From Streptomyces macrolidinus (GTDB taxonomy: Bacteria > Actinomycetota > Actinomycetes > Streptomycetales > Streptomycetaceae): DNA of 64,000 nucleotides. The position numbers were made by a program, and so were the translations under genes. This document shows positions 33,432-45,098 of this stretch, piece after piece. The stretch lies in NCBI RefSeq assembly GCF_023887685.1, contig NZ_JAMWMR010000005.1, positions 124,001 to 188,000 on the forward strand. The letters are read 5' to 3'. The notes under the pieces are model-generated. The model was not told the origin of the DNA and ran no database searches. It saw only the letters and a list, made by a program, of their open reading frames with translations. Position 1 is the stretch's first letter; the number at the start of each line of letters is the position of its first letter.

Positions 33432-33988
33432 CGTGCGCCTTCCGTCTTGTTGATCATCTGGTTCAGGGTGTCGACCCATGCGGGGTGCTCGGCCGCGTGG
33501 TCGGAGCGGAAGCCGGAGTCGATCAGCTTGCCGCCGTGCTCCCAGGTCACGATCAGCAGGCCGCCCTCGGTGAGGACCTTGCCCGCGATGCCCTTGTCGA
33601 GCCGGGCCTCGCGCAGTCGCTCGGCGGGGACGAAGAAGTCGCTCGCGCCGGGGCGTACGACGTCCAGGCCCGCGTCCGTCAGCGTCAGCTCGACCCGGCT
33701 GCGGGTGCCGAGGCCATGGGCCACGATGCGGTCCAGCCACTGCCCGGCCGTGGTGGAGCCGTGGTAGCGGCCCCTCATGGTCAGTCTGGCCTCGCCGGGG
33801 CTGTCGGGCGCGCCGGGCAGTTCCGGCAGGTCGCTCTGGAGCGTGCCGCGCCACTTCCAGCCTTCGCGCATCAGCCAGTAGACGAGGGCGACGAACAGGG
33901 CGAGGCCGACGAGCCAGCCGATACGGGCGGGCCAGTTGGTCACGTCCGCCGAGGTCTTCTCGGCGGCCAGCAGGTAGAGAGATGTCAC
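33428..33988 (-). CDS. Conserved membrane protein of the pyr operon, function unknown
   Basis: A 186-residue protein with one membrane helix at about residues 22-42 ([20 protein letters not shown]) and a soluble beta-rich domain (residues 65-170) that looks like a PH-type fold. From memory, an equivalent gene sits between pyrC and carA in mycobacteria (Rv1382), so the position is conserved across actinobacteria. It overlaps both pyrC and carA by 4 bases (ATGA), implying tight co-translation. It has no catalytic motif I can name. A membrane scaffold or regulator for pyrimidine enzymes is a guess. Confidence 0.85.
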   Translation of the reverse strand: MTSLYLLAAEKTSADVTNWPARIGWLVGLALFVALVYWLMREGWKWRGTLQSDLPELPGAPDSPGEARLTMRGRYHGSTTAGQWLDRIVAHGLGTRSRVELTLTDAGLDVVRPGASDFFVPAERLREARLDKGIAGKVLTEGGLLIVTWEHGGKLIDSGFRSDHAAEHPAWVDTLNQMINKTEGAR

Positions 33989-35271
33989 GCGAGCTTCCCG
34001 TCGACGAGGGTGGCCTTGCCCCGGAGCCAGGTGTGCGTGACACGGCCCGGCAGCTCACGGCCCTCGTAGGGGGTGTTGCGGCTGCGCGAGGCGAAGCCCG
34101 CGGGGTCCACCTGCCCACGGTATGCCGTGTCGACGAGGGTGAGGTTCGCGGGCTCGCCTGCCGAGACGGGGCGGCCGTGGCCCGCGGCCCTGCCGATCCG
34201 CGCGGGGGTGAAGGACATCCGGTCGGCGACGCCCGCCCAGTCGAGCAGCCCGGTGTCGACCATCGTCTGCTGGACCACGGACAGCGCGGTCTCCAGGCCG
34301 ACCATGCCCATGGCCGCGGCGGCCCACTCGCAGTCCTTGTCCTCGTGCGGGTGCGGGGCGTGGTCGGTGGCGACGATGTCGATCGTGCCGTCGGCGAGGG
34401 CCTCGCGCAGCGCCGTCACATCGCGCTCGGTGCGCAGCGGCGGGTTGACCTTGTAGACCGGGTTGTAGGTGCGCACCAGTTCGTCGGTGAGCAGGAGGTG
34501 GTGCGGGGTGACCTCGGCGGTGACGTCGATGCCGCGGGACTTGGCCCAGCGCACGATCTCGACCGAGCCGGCGGTGGAGAGATGGCAGATGTGGACGCGG
34601 GAGCCGACGTGCTCGGCGAGCAGGACGTCGCGGGCGATGATCGACTCCTCGGCGACCGCCGGCCAGCCCCCGAGGCCCAGCTCGGCGGAGACGACGCCCT
34701 CGTTCATCTGGGCGCCCTCGGTCAGCCGCGGCTCCTGGGCGTGCTGGGCGACGACGCCGCCGAAGGCCTTCACGTACTCCAGCGCCCGGCGCATGATCAC
34801 CGCGTCGTGCACGCACTTGCCGTCGTCGGAGAAGACCGTGACGCCCGCCGCGGACTCGTGCATGGCGCCCAGCTCGGCGAGGTTACGGCCTTCCAGGCCC
34901 ACGGTGACGGCGCCGATGGGCTGCACGTCGCAGTAGCCGTGCTCGCGGCCCAGGCGCCAGACCTGCTCGACGACTCCGGCGGTGTCGGCGACCGGGAAGG
35001 TGTTGGCCATGGCGAACACGGCCGTGAAGCCGCCGGACGCCGCCGCGCGCGTGCCGGTGAGGACCGTCTCGGAGTCCTCGCGGCCGGGCTCGCGCAGATG
35101 GGTGTGCAGGTCGACCAGGCCCGGCAGGAGCACCTTGCCGTCGGCCTCGACGATCTCGGCGCCCTCGGCCGCGAGGCCGTTGCCGACGGCCTCGATGGTC
35201 TCTCCGTCGATCAGGACGTCCTGCGGCGCGCCGCCGAGCACCTTCGCACCACGGATCAGGGTCTTGCTCAT
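33985..35271 (-). CDS. pyrC: Dihydroorotase
   Basis: Cyclises carbamoyl aspartate. The 428-residue amidohydrolase has the metal motif [10 protein letters not shown], the carboxylysine-region strand, [10 protein letters not shown] and the catalytic Asp in VATDHAPH. Two starts compete: GTG at 35280 overlaps the pyrB stop, while ATG at 35271 gives [16 protein letters not shown] sits only 3-4 bases from the GTG but 11 from the ATG, so the ATG is preferred. Confidence 0.95.
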   Translation of the reverse strand: MSKTLIRGAKVLGGAPQDVLIDGETIEAVGNGLAAEGAEIVEADGKVLLPGLVDLHTHLREPGREDSETVLTGTRAAASGGFTAVFAMANTFPVADTAGVVEQVWRLGREHGYCDVQPIGAVTVGLEGRNLAELGAMHESAAGVTVFSDDGKCVHDAVIMRRALEYVKAFGGVVAQHAQEPRLTEGAQMNEGVVSAELGLGGWPAVAEESIIARDVLLAEHVGSRVHICHLSTAGSVEIVRWAKSRGIDVTAEVTPHHLLLTDELVRTYNPVYKVNPPLRTERDVTALREALADGTIDIVATDHAPHPHEDKDCEWAAAAMGMVGLETALSVVQQTMVDTGLLDWAGVADRMSFTPARIGRAAGHGRPVSAGEPANLTLVDTAYRGQVDPAGFASRSRNTPYEGRELPGRVTHTWLRGKATLVDGKLA

Positions 35272-35276
35272 GGGGG

Positions 35277-36290
35277 TCACTTCTCCTCGGTACGGGGGTG
35301 GGCGGCGGCGGGCGCGGTGGTGGCGTCGGGGGCGGTCTTCGGGTCGAACACGGCGCCGCCGAGCAGCAGGTAGAGGACCGCCATCCGGATGGAGACGCCG
35401 TTGGCGACCTGCTCGACGGCGGTGCAGCGCGGCGAGTCGGCGACCTCGGCGGTGATCTCCATGCCGCGGACCATCGGGCCGGGGTGCATCACGATCGCGT
35501 GCTCGGGCATCTTCGCCATGCGGTCGCCGTCCAGGCCGTACCGGCGCGCGTACTCGCGCTCGGTGGGGAAGAACGCCGCGTTCATGCGCTCACGCTGGAC
35601 ACGCAGCATCATCACCGCGTCCGACTTGGGCAGCGCGGAGTCGAGGTCGTAGGCGATCTCGCAGGGCCAGGAGTGCGCGCCGACCGGCAGCAGGGTGGGC
35701 GGGGCGACGAGGGTGACCTCGGCGCCGAGGGTGTGCAGCAGGTCCACGTTGGAGCGGGCGACCCGGCTGTGCAGCACGTCGCCGACGAGCGTGATGCGCT
35801 TGCCGGCCAGGTCGCGGCCGAGCCCGGTGTCCCGGCCGACCAGGCGGCGGCGCATGGTGAAGGCGTCGAGCAGGGCCTGGGTGGGGTGCTGGTGGGTGCC
35901 GTCGCCCGCGTTGACGACGGCGGCGTCGATCCAGCCGGAGGTGGCGAGGCGGTAGGGGGCCCCGGAGGCGCCGTGCCGGATGACGACGGCGTCGACGCCC
36001 ATGGCCTCCAGCGTCTGGGCGGTGTCCTTGAGGGACTCGCCCTTGGACACGCTCGACCCCTTCGCGGAGAAGTTGATCACGTCCGCGGACAGCCGCTTCT
36101 CGGCGGCCTCGAAGGAGATCCGGGTGCGGGTGGAATCCTCGAAGAAGAGGTTGACGACGGTGCGACCGCGCAGGGTCGGCAGCTTCTTGATCGGCCGGTC
36201 GGCGACCCGGGCCATCTCCTCGGCGGTGTCGAGGATCAGGACGGCGTCGTCGCGGGTGAGGTCGGCGGCCGAGATGAGATGACGCTGCAT
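35277..36290 (-). CDS. pyrB: Aspartate carbamoyltransferase catalytic subunit
   Basis: Joins carbamoyl phosphate and aspartate. The 337-residue protein contains the carbamoyl-phosphate loop [13 protein letters not shown] (near residue 53), the second-site loop KGESLKDT and the HPTQALLD aspartate-binding helix. No regulatory pyrI gene is present. The C-terminal 25 residues are an Ala/Thr-rich tail. It lies 137 bases after pyrR, a stretch with no gene. Confidence 0.96.
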   Translation of the reverse strand: MQRHLISAADLTRDDAVLILDTAEEMARVADRPIKKLPTLRGRTVVNLFFEDSTRTRISFEAAEKRLSADVINFSAKGSSVSKGESLKDTAQTLEAMGVDAVVIRHGASGAPYRLATSGWIDAAVVNAGDGTHQHPTQALLDAFTMRRRLVGRDTGLGRDLAGKRITLVGDVLHSRVARSNVDLLHTLGAEVTLVAPPTLLPVGAHSWPCEIAYDLDSALPKSDAVMMLRVQRERMNAAFFPTEREYARRYGLDGDRMAKMPEHAIVMHPGPMVRGMEITAEVADSPRCTAVEQVANGVSIRMAVLYLLLGGAVFDPKTAPDATTAPAAAHPRTEEK

Positions 36291-36427
36291 CTTTCAGGCT
36301 CCGTAAGGCAGTTCATGGGGAGGCGGGGGTCTTGAGGTCCCGCGGAAGGCAGGCGGAGGACAGGGCTGGGCAGACGGGCGCGCCTGGGCGCACGCACGGG
36401 GCGTGGGTCGACGGCCTGCGCCGGGTG

Positions 36428-37000
36428 CTACCGCTGTGCGCCCTGGGGGGTCTGCTTCACTCCGAGCAGGACGGTGTCGCGACCGTCCTCCTCGGCGAGG
36501 TGGACCTTGACCGTCTCCCGCAGCGACGTGGGGAGGTTCTTGCCGACGTAGTCGGCGCGGATCGGAAGTTCACGGTGGCCGCGGTCGACGAGGACCGCGA
36601 GCTGGACCGCGCGCGGACGCCCGATGTCGTTCAGGGCGTCGAGGGCGGCGCGGATGGTGCGGCCCGAGAAGAGCACGTCGTCGACGAGGACGACGAGACG
36701 GCCGTCGATGCCGTCACCGGGGATCTCCGTGCGGGCCAGCGCACGCGGCGGCTGCAGGCGCAGGTCGTCGCGGTACATGGTGATGTCGAGGGAGCCGACC
36801 GGCACGGCGCGGCCGGTCACCTGCTCCAGCTTGACGGCGAGCCGTCGGGCGAGGAATACGCCTCGGGTCGGGATGCCGAGGAGCACCACGTCGTCGGCGC
36901 CTTTGGCGCGCTCGACGATCTCATGGGCGATACGGGTCAACACCCGTGCGATGTCGGGGCCTTCGAGAACGGCCCGCGCATCGGAATGCTGCGTGTCCAT
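36428..37000 (-). CDS. pyrR: PyrR, pyrimidine mRNA-binding regulator/uracil phosphoribosyltransferase
   Basis: The 190-residue protein has the phosphoribosyltransferase signature [21 protein letters not shown]. Basic residues in [14 protein letters not shown] and [11 protein letters not shown] are those expected for RNA contact. In this family UMP-bound PyrR binds its own leader RNA. The ATG follows AAGGAGG, which lies inside the binding motif at 37009-37042, so translation-level autorepression is likely. It is first in the pyr operon and divergent from bldD. Confidence 0.95.
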   Translation of the reverse strand: MDTQHSDARAVLEGPDIARVLTRIAHEIVERAKGADDVVLLGIPTRGVFLARRLAVKLEQVTGRAVPVGSLDITMYRDDLRLQPPRALARTEIPGDGIDGRLVVLVDDVLFSGRTIRAALDALNDIGRPRAVQLAVLVDRGHRELPIRADYVGKNLPTSLRETVKVHLAEEDGRDTVLLGVKQTPQGAQR

Positions 37001-37008
37001 ACGAAACG

Positions 37009-37042
37009 GACCTCCTTCTCCGCCTCACGGGACGGACCTTAA
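37009..37042 (-). promoter_or_regulatory. PyrR-binding RNA element overlapping the pyrR ribosome-binding site
   Basis: On the minus strand the leader reads TTAAGGTCC, then GTCCCGTGAGGCGGAG, then AAGGAGGTCC. The central CCCGTGAGGCGG matches the PyrR anti-antiterminator loop consensus (CC-N-GNGAGG-Y), and the Shine-Dalgarno AAGGAGG is its 3' flank, 10 bases from the ATG. Bound PyrR should therefore hide the ribosome site. Confidence 0.8.
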
Positions 37043-37177
37043 AGGACGTCGGATTTGCGCCATCTACGCTACCAGCTCGCCGAGAGCGAGCCGACTCACC
37101 CCCCTGGCTCCCCACGTCACCCCCCTGGCGTCATGGCACACCGCCTTCCGCGGAAGAGTCGGTCCGGACCATTCGGC

Positions 37178-37220
37178 TTGACGGGGGAGAGTAACGCTGC
37201 GTAACCTCACAGTGAGTTAC
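37178..37220 (+). promoter_or_regulatory. bldD promoter with candidate BldD operators
   Basis: TTGACG (37178) and TAACCT (37202) with an 18-base spacer resemble a housekeeping promoter. BldD-box-like half sites overlap it: AGTAAC (37190), and AGTGAGTTAC (37211) within CTCACAGTGAG. BldD represses its own gene in known Streptomyces, so autoregulation is the natural reading. Confidence 0.65.
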
Positions 37221-37267
37221 CAGCCGCGCGGCCGAGCCGCACGTCGACACCGTGTCCGGGGAGCTAT

Positions 37268-37768
37268 ATGTCCAGCGAATACGCCAAGCAGCTCGGGGCC
37301 AAGCTCCGGGCCATCCGCACCCAGCAGGGCCTTTCCCTCCACGGTGTGGAGGAGAAGTCCCAGGGACGCTGGAAGGCGGTCGTGGTCGGCTCGTACGAGC
37401 GTGGGGACCGCGCCGTCACCGTGCAGCGCCTCGCCGAGCTGGCGGACTTCTACGGGGTTCCGGTCCAGGAACTGCTGCCCGGTACGACGCCGGGCGGTGC
37501 CGCCGAGCCGCCGCCGAAGCTCGTCCTCGACCTGGAGCGACTGGCCACCGTGCCGGCCGAGAAGGCGGGCCCGCTCCAGCGCTACGCGGCGACGATCCAG
37601 TCGCAGCGCGGTGACTACAACGGCAAGGTGCTGTCGATCCGCCAGGACGACCTGCGCACGCTCGCGGTCATCTACGACCAGTCGCCCTCCGTCCTGACCG
37701 AGCAGCTCATCAGCTGGGGAGTCCTGGACGCGGACGCGCGCCGCGCGGTCTCCCACGAGGAGAGCTGA
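37268..37768 (+). CDS. bldD: BldD, c-di-GMP-responsive master regulator of development
   Basis: A 166-residue regulator that blocks sporulation genes during vegetative growth. Residues 8-65 are an Xre-type helix-turn-helix (LRAIRTQQGLSLHGVEEKS). The C-terminal domain holds both c-di-GMP-binding motifs at the published positions: RGD at 114-116 and RQDD at 125-128. Sequence and length match the S. coelicolor and S. venezuelae proteins closely. It is monocistronic, with a strong terminator and a convergent nusB. Identification is secure. Confidence 0.98.
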   Translation: MSSEYAKQLGAKLRAIRTQQGLSLHGVEEKSQGRWKAVVVGSYERGDRAVTVQRLAELADFYGVPVQELLPGTTPGGAAEPPPKLVLDLERLATVPAEKAGPLQRYAATIQSQRGDYNGKVLSIRQDDLRTLAVIYDQSPSVLTEQLISWGVLDADARRAVSHEES

Positions 37769-37801
37769 CCCTCAGCCCAGGCCTCAGCCCAGCAGAAACG
37801 T

Positions 37802-37847
37802 GCCGTCGGGGTGGCCGGAATCGTATGGTTCCGGCCACCCCGACGGC
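37802..37847 (+). terminator. Terminator of bldD
   Basis: A perfect 19-bp stem with an 8-base loop starts 33 bases after the bldD stop; arms begin GCCGTCGGGG and end CCCCGACGGC. Confidence 0.92.
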
Positions 37848-37894
37848 GTTCTCGCGCACCCGGCCACGCCTGGCCCACTCCCCCACCCACGAGA

Positions 37895-37936
37895 ACGCCG
37901 TGGGGCCCCAGCACGGATGCTGGGGCCCCACGGCGT
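37895..37936 (-). terminator. Terminator of nusB
   Basis: A perfect 18-bp stem (ACGCCGTGGGGCCCCAGC and its complement) with a 6-base loop lies 9 bases after nusB. Its left flank CGAGAACGCCGT is the inverse of 37841-37852 in the bldD terminator. Confidence 0.92.
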
Positions 37937-37945
37937 CGACGCGTC

Positions 37946-38380
37946 TCAGCTCTCGTCGCGGCGCAGCGACGGCTTCAGGTCCTTCAGGCGGCCGAGCAGG
38001 CCGTTGATGAACGCGGGCGACTCGTCCGTGGAGAACTCCTTGGCGAGCTGCACCATCTCGTCGAGCACCACGGCGTCCGGGGTCTCGTCGACCCAGATCA
38101 GCTCATAGGCGCCTAGGCGCAGGATGTTGCGGTCGACGACCGGCATCCGGTCGAGCGTCCAGCCGACGGCGTACTGAGCGATCAGCTCGTCGATGCGCCG
38201 CGCGTGCTCCGCGTAGCCCTCGACCAACTGCATCGTGTACTCGCTCACCGGCGGCTGCCGGGTGTCGGACCGCGAGTGCCGGACCCAGTCCGCGAGGACC
38301 GTGAGGACGTCGGCCCCGCGCTGGTCACCCTCGAAGAGGATCTGGAAGGCGCGCTTACGGGCCGTGTTACGGGCAGCCAC
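37946..38380 (-). CDS. nusB: Transcription antitermination factor NusB
   Basis: A 144-residue all-helical protein that joins NusE on boxA RNA during rRNA transcription. The N-terminal ARKRAFQILFEGDQRG and the core VDRNILRLGAYELIW plus VVLDEMVQLAKEFSTDESPAFINGLL (in parts) mark the family. GTG start. The efp stop codon ends 2 bases before it, so the pepQ-like, efp and nusB genes form one unit. Confidence 0.97.
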   Translation of the reverse strand: MAARNTARKRAFQILFEGDQRGADVLTVLADWVRHSRSDTRQPPVSEYTMQLVEGYAEHARRIDELIAQYAVGWTLDRMPVVDRNILRLGAYELIWVDETPDAVVLDEMVQLAKEFSTDESPAFINGLLGRLKDLKPSLRRDES

Positions 38381-38382
38381 GG

Positions 38383-38949
38383 TTAGCTGTTCACCCGGCC
38401 GAGGTAGTCGCTCGTGCGGGTGTCGACCTTGATCTTCTCACCGGTGGTGATGAAGAGCGGGACCTGGATCTGGTGGCCGGTCTCCAGCTTGGCGGGCTTG
38501 GTGCCACCGGTGGAGCGGTCGCCCTGGACGCCCGGCTCGGTCTCGGCGACCACCAGCTCGACGGCGGCCGGGAGCTCGACGAAGAGCACCTCGCCCTCGT
38601 GCTGCGCGACGGTGGCCTCGAAGCCCTCGATCAGGAAGTTGGCGGCGTTGCCCACGGCCTTGCGGTCCACGTGGAGCTGGTCGTAGGTCTCCATGTCCAT
38701 GAAGACGAAGTAGTCGCCGTCCATGTACGAGAACTGCATGTCGCGCTTGTCGACAGTGGCCGTCTCGACCTTGACGCCGGCGTTGAAGGTCTTGTCGACG
38801 ACCTTGCCGGAGAGCACGTTCTTGAGCTTGGTGCGCACGAAAGCCGGGCCCTTGCCGGGCTTGACGTGCTGGAACTCGACGACGGACCAGAGCTGGCCGC
38901 CTTCGAGCTTGAGCACCATGCCGTTCTTGAGGTCGTTCGTGGAAGCCAC
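38383..38949 (-). CDS. efp: Elongation factor P
   Basis: Relieves ribosome stalling at polyproline. The 188-residue protein has the KOW-like domain I and two OB domains, ending in the TSDYLGRVN signature. The tip of the P-site loop reads PGKGP (residues 31-35, Lys33), the proline-flanked palindrome of actinobacterial EF-P that works without lysine modification. No EpmA- or EarP-type gene is nearby. GTG start, 44 bases after the upstream peptidase gene. Confidence 0.97.
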   Translation of the reverse strand: MASTNDLKNGMVLKLEGGQLWSVVEFQHVKPGKGPAFVRTKLKNVLSGKVVDKTFNAGVKVETATVDKRDMQFSYMDGDYFVFMDMETYDQLHVDRKAVGNAANFLIEGFEATVAQHEGEVLFVELPAAVELVVAETEPGVQGDRSTGGTKPAKLETGHQIQVPLFITTGEKIKVDTRTSDYLGRVNS

Positions 38950-38993
38950 GGTTGCGGAATCTCCTGGACAGACGTACGACCCCGGGGCACGCG

Positions 38994-40100
38994 CTACAGC
39001 GCGAGCAGCTCCTTGGTCGTGATGGTGAGTAGCTCGGGTCCGCCGTCCGCCTCGGGGCGTACGACGAGCGTGTCATCGATCCGGACACCACCCCGGCCGG
39101 GGAGGTGGACCCCCGGTTCGACAGTGACCGGCACGCAAGCGTCCAGTTTACCCATGGCGGAGGGGGCCAGCCGAGGGTCCTCGTCGATTTCGAGTCCCAC
39201 TCCGTGCCCGGTCGTCGGCGCAAGCCCCTCACTGTACCCCGCGGAGTCCAGCACCTGACGGGCGGCCCGGTCCACCTCGCGGCAGGCGGCGCCGGGCACC
39301 AGGGCCTGCCGTCCGGCGCGCTGGGCCGCGAAGACGAGGTCGTACAGCTCGACCTGCCAGTCGGCGGGCGAGGTGCCGATGACGAAGGTACGGCCGATCT
39401 CGCAGCGGTAGCCGCGGTAGGCGGCGCCCAGGCAGACGGAGAGGAAGTCGCCCTCCTCCACCCGCCGGTCCGTGGGGCGGTGGCCGCGACGGCCCGCGTT
39501 CGGGCCGGTGGCGACCGAGGTGGTGAAGGCGGGCCCGTCGGCGCCGTGGTCGACGAGGCGGCGCTCCAGTTCGAGGGCGAGATGGCGCTCGGTGCGGCCC
39601 ACGAGGATGGATTCGAGCAGCTCGCTCAGGGCCTGGTCCGCGATCTCCGCGCCGATCCTCAGCAGGGAGATCTCCTCCTCGTCCTTGATCAGGCGCAACT
39701 GCTCGACCGCGGTGCCGAGGTCGCCGAGTCGCAGTCGGGGCGCGACCGAGCCCAGGGCGCGGTGCCGGGCGACCGTGAGGTGGTGTTCCTCCACCGCGAG
39801 CGACTCGGCGCCCTGCGCGGCGGCGAGTCCGGCTGCCGCGACGGCGCAGTCGCCGCCGGGCGCGGGCAGCGTCTGCACACGCAGCGCCTGGTCGGGCCGC
39901 GCGTCGGCGGACTGTTCGTCCAGTGGGTCGGCGCACACCAGTACGTCCTCGTCCATGCCCAGCAGCAGCACGGCGCCGTGGGGCACGGCGCCCGCGAGAT
40001 AGCGGACATTGGCGGGGCGGGAGACCAGCGCCGTCGCACTGCCGCCCGCGCTGGAGCGTTCCCTCAGCCGCTCGCGGCGGGCCGCGTACACCTCTGACAT
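38994..40100 (-). CDS. M24-family peptidase homologue (PepQ-like) with altered metal ligands
   Basis: A 368-residue pita-bread-fold protein in the place of pepQ, upstream of efp. The five metal-ligand positions can be aligned by spacing (11, 65, 29 and 14 residues, almost as in archaeal prolidase, which has 11, 64, 29, 14). They are Cys223, Glu234, His299, Glu328 and Asp342, instead of Asp, Asp, His, Glu, Glu. His in [11 protein letters not shown] is intact. Two-metal catalysis may therefore be weakened or changed. The N-terminal domain (1-135) is the usual creatinase-like lobe. ATG start. Confidence 0.88.
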   Translation of the reverse strand: MSEVYAARRERLRERSSAGGSATALVSRPANVRYLAGAVPHGAVLLLGMDEDVLVCADPLDEQSADARPDQALRVQTLPAPGGDCAVAAAGLAAAQGAESLAVEEHHLTVARHRALGSVAPRLRLGDLGTAVEQLRLIKDEEEISLLRIGAEIADQALSELLESILVGRTERHLALELERRLVDHGADGPAFTTSVATGPNAGRRGHRPTDRRVEEGDFLSVCLGAAYRGYRCEIGRTFVIGTSPADWQVELYDLVFAAQRAGRQALVPGAACREVDRAARQVLDSAGYSEGLAPTTGHGVGLEIDEDPRLAPSAMGKLDACVPVTVEPGVHLPGRGGVRIDDTLVVRPEADGGPELLTITTKELLAL

Positions 40101-40236
40101 GACCCGAGCCTACGAGGCGTGGCCGAATATCGCCGTTCCAGCGGGGCCGGACGGGCGGCGGGTCGCCCTGGCGCCGGGAGCGTGCGCCGCCCCGGCTCCG
40201 GGCGTGTGCGGTGGGTCCCCGGGGCGTCCCCGGGGC

Positions 40237-41094
40237 TCACCACTGCGGCGGGCTCGCGATCGCGCGGGTCAGGATCTCGTCGAGGACCTGGGCCGTCCCC
40301 GCCACATCGAGCTGGGAGTTGTCGATGATCGGCAGCCCGGCGCCGTACCATCCGGCCATCCGGCCGTGGATACGGGCGACCTCCTCGTCGGACAGTCGGC
40401 GGTTGCCCGTGCGCTGCGCGTTGCGCTCCAGCACGATCTCCAGTCCGGGCAGGAGGACGACCGGGAGCAGTCCTGGGCCCACATGCCTCTTCCAGCCACC
40501 GAGGCCGACGACCGGGCGGTCCGGGAAGACGGCGTCGTCGAGGATGCACGAGATGCCGTTGGCCAGGAAGTTACGGGCCGCGAAGCCGCAGGTGCGGCGG
40601 GCGAGGCGGTACTGCGCCTCCGAGTTGTCGTTCCACCCCGACTGGGGGTCGGCGAAGCCGGAGCGCACCCATTCGCGGACGTCGTCGAGGCTGATGTGGG
40701 CGGTCGGGACCCGGCGGTGGTCGGCCCAGTACTTGGCGACGCTGGTCTTGCCCGCGCCCGCGGGGCCGATGAGCAGCACCGCCAGCGTGATCGACGTGGG
40801 GTCGGGCGCGCCCGCGGCCGACGGCGCGCTCGGCATCCCGACCAGGTTGCCCGCCGGGAGCCGCATATGGCCCGTGATGTCCGACGTGGGTGGAGCGGGG
40901 GCGTGCTGCTGCGGGGCCTGGGGCTGCGGCGCTCCGGGCGGCACCGGGGGTCCCGCGAAGCCCGGCGCCTTCAGGGGCAGGGTCGGGGTGGGGTCCGCGT
41001 GTCCCGGGTGTGGTGCGGCCGATGACCAGGCGACAGCCGGGCCGTGCCCCGGCTGATGGGGCGGCGGCAGCGGGGCTCCCACTGCATGCTGCAT
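40237..41094 (-). CDS. Orphan P-loop ATPase/kinase-like protein with Pro-rich N-terminus
   Basis: A 285-residue protein. Residues 1-95 are Pro/Ala/His-rich and probably disordered. Residues 104-285 are a P-loop domain with Walker A GPAGAGKTS (110-118), LDDAVFP as a likely Walker B or substrate loop, and an ERNAQRTGNRR lid region, like small-molecule kinases of the AAA_33 group. The end returns to a hydrophilic tail. An in-frame GTG at 41148 would add 18 residues. ATG 41094 has GGAG 9 bases upstream. It is a single gene after the aroB terminator. Substrate unknown. Confidence 0.8.
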   Translation of the reverse strand: MQHAVGAPLPPPHQPGHGPAVAWSSAAPHPGHADPTPTLPLKAPGFAGPPVPPGAPQPQAPQQHAPAPPTSDITGHMRLPAGNLVGMPSAPSAAGAPDPTSITLAVLLIGPAGAGKTSVAKYWADHRRVPTAHISLDDVREWVRSGFADPQSGWNDNSEAQYRLARRTCGFAARNFLANGISCILDDAVFPDRPVVGLGGWKRHVGPGLLPVVLLPGLEIVLERNAQRTGNRRLSDEEVARIHGRMAGWYGAGLPIIDNSQLDVAGTAQVLDEILTRAIASPPQW

Positions 41095-41169
41095 CCGGTG
41101 CCACTCCGTCTCGTGCAGGCGACTGACGCTGGCGGCGAGGTGGGGCACCTCGCGCCGTACCGAACGGTA

Positions 41170-41207
41170 CCGTCCCCGGCCGTTGTTGTGTGAACGGCCG
41201 GGGACGG
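41170..41207 (-). terminator. Terminator of the aro operon
   Basis: A perfect 15-bp stem (CCGTCCCCGGCCGTT/AACGGCCGGGGACGG) with an 8-base loop lies about 95 bases after aroB and just upstream of the P-loop gene. Confidence 0.88.
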
Positions 41208-41300
41208 CGCGAAGTGCCCCTTCGCACAGGCGATTTCGGTCAACCCATGGCAAGAAGGATGAGTCGACCACGGCGTGGCGGGGCCGGGATCCGGGGAGGG

Positions 41301-44085
<2,785 letters not shown>

Positions 44086-44169
44086 CGGTGCTCCTCAGTG
44101 CTCGCGCCCTGGTCCTCTCATCTGTACGCGCGTCTCGCGTACAGCGACGGCGACCGGGTGCGCGGCCCC

Positions 44170-44215
44170 GGCCCGCCACCTCCGATCCTCCCACGTCCGT
44201 GGGGGGTGGCGGGCC
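44170..44215 (-). terminator. Hairpin downstream of aroE
   Basis: An 11-bp outer stem (GGCCCGCCACC/GGTGGCGGGCC) encloses a CCCAC-GTCC-GTGGG inner hairpin. It lies 47 bases after the aroE stop, so aroC-aroK-aroB may have their own promoter. Confidence 0.8.
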
Positions 44216-44261
44216 CAAGTCCACAAGGCGGACGTCAGCGGGGTGCGCGGCGGGCCGGCGG

Positions 44262-45098
44262 CTACCGGGCGGCGAGGGCGTGCTCTCCCGCCCTGCGCAT
44301 GGCGTCCAGCGGGGCCGGGGAACGGCCCGTCATCCGCTCGACCTGGAGCACCGCCTGGTGCACCAGCAGGTCGAGGCCCCCGACGACGGCGCCCCCGTAC
44401 GCGGACCAGCGCGCCGCGAGGGCGGTGGGCCAGGGGTCGTAGAGCACGTCGAACAGGGTCGCGGGGCGCTCCGGGACGGCGGCGGCCAGCGCGTCCGTGG
44501 TCCCGGCCGGGGTGGTGGCGACGACCAGCGGGGCGCGCAGTGCCTGGTCGGCGTCCGCCCAGTCGGCCGTGCGGACGTCGACGCCGAGCCGCTCGCCCCA
44601 CTGCCGCATCTCGGCGGCCCGCGCCGCGCTGCGGACGTAGGCGACGACCTCGCCGGTGCAGATCCGGGCCAGTGCGGCGAGCGCGGAGGAGGCGGTGGCG
44701 CCGGCGCCGAGGATCGCGGCGGACTCCACCTGCTCGACACCCCGCTCACGCAGGGCGGCCACCATCCCGGGGATGTCGGTGTTGTCACCGATCCGCCGCC
44801 CGTCCTCGGTGAACAGGACGGTGTTGACCGCTTCGACCGAGGCCGCCGCGTCACTGATCGAGTCGAGCAGCGGGATGACGGCCCGCTTGAGCGGCATGGT
44901 CAGCGACAACCCGGCCCATTCCGGGCCGAGTCGGGCGAAGAACCCGGGCAGGTGCTCCTCGTCGACGTCGAACCGGTCGTAGGACCAGTCGCTCAGCCCC
45001 AACTCCGCGTAGGCGGCGCGGTGCAGCACGGGAGAGAGGGAATGCGCGATGGGCGAACCGAGCACGGCGGCCCGGCGCGTGCCGGAGGGGCCGTTCAT
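44262..45098 (-). CDS. aroE: Shikimate dehydrogenase
   Basis: Reduces 3-dehydroshikimate with NADPH. The 278-residue protein has the substrate-binding GSPIAHSLSPVLHRAAY, catalytic lysine in MPLKRAV, and NTD at the domain junction. The nucleotide-binding loop reads LGAGATASSALAAL. ATG overlaps the mltG stop by 4 bases (ATGA), so the two genes are coupled. Confidence 0.96.
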   Translation of the reverse strand: MNGPSGTRRAAVLGSPIAHSLSPVLHRAAYAELGLSDWSYDRFDVDEEHLPGFFARLGPEWAGLSLTMPLKRAVIPLLDSISDAAASVEAVNTVLFTEDGRRIGDNTDIPGMVAALRERGVEQVESAAILGAGATASSALAALARICTGEVVAYVRSAARAAEMRQWGERLGVDVRTADWADADQALRAPLVVATTPAGTTDALAAAVPERPATLFDVLYDPWPTALAARWSAYGGAVVGGLDLLVHQAVLQVERMTGRSPAPLDAMRRAGEHALAAR

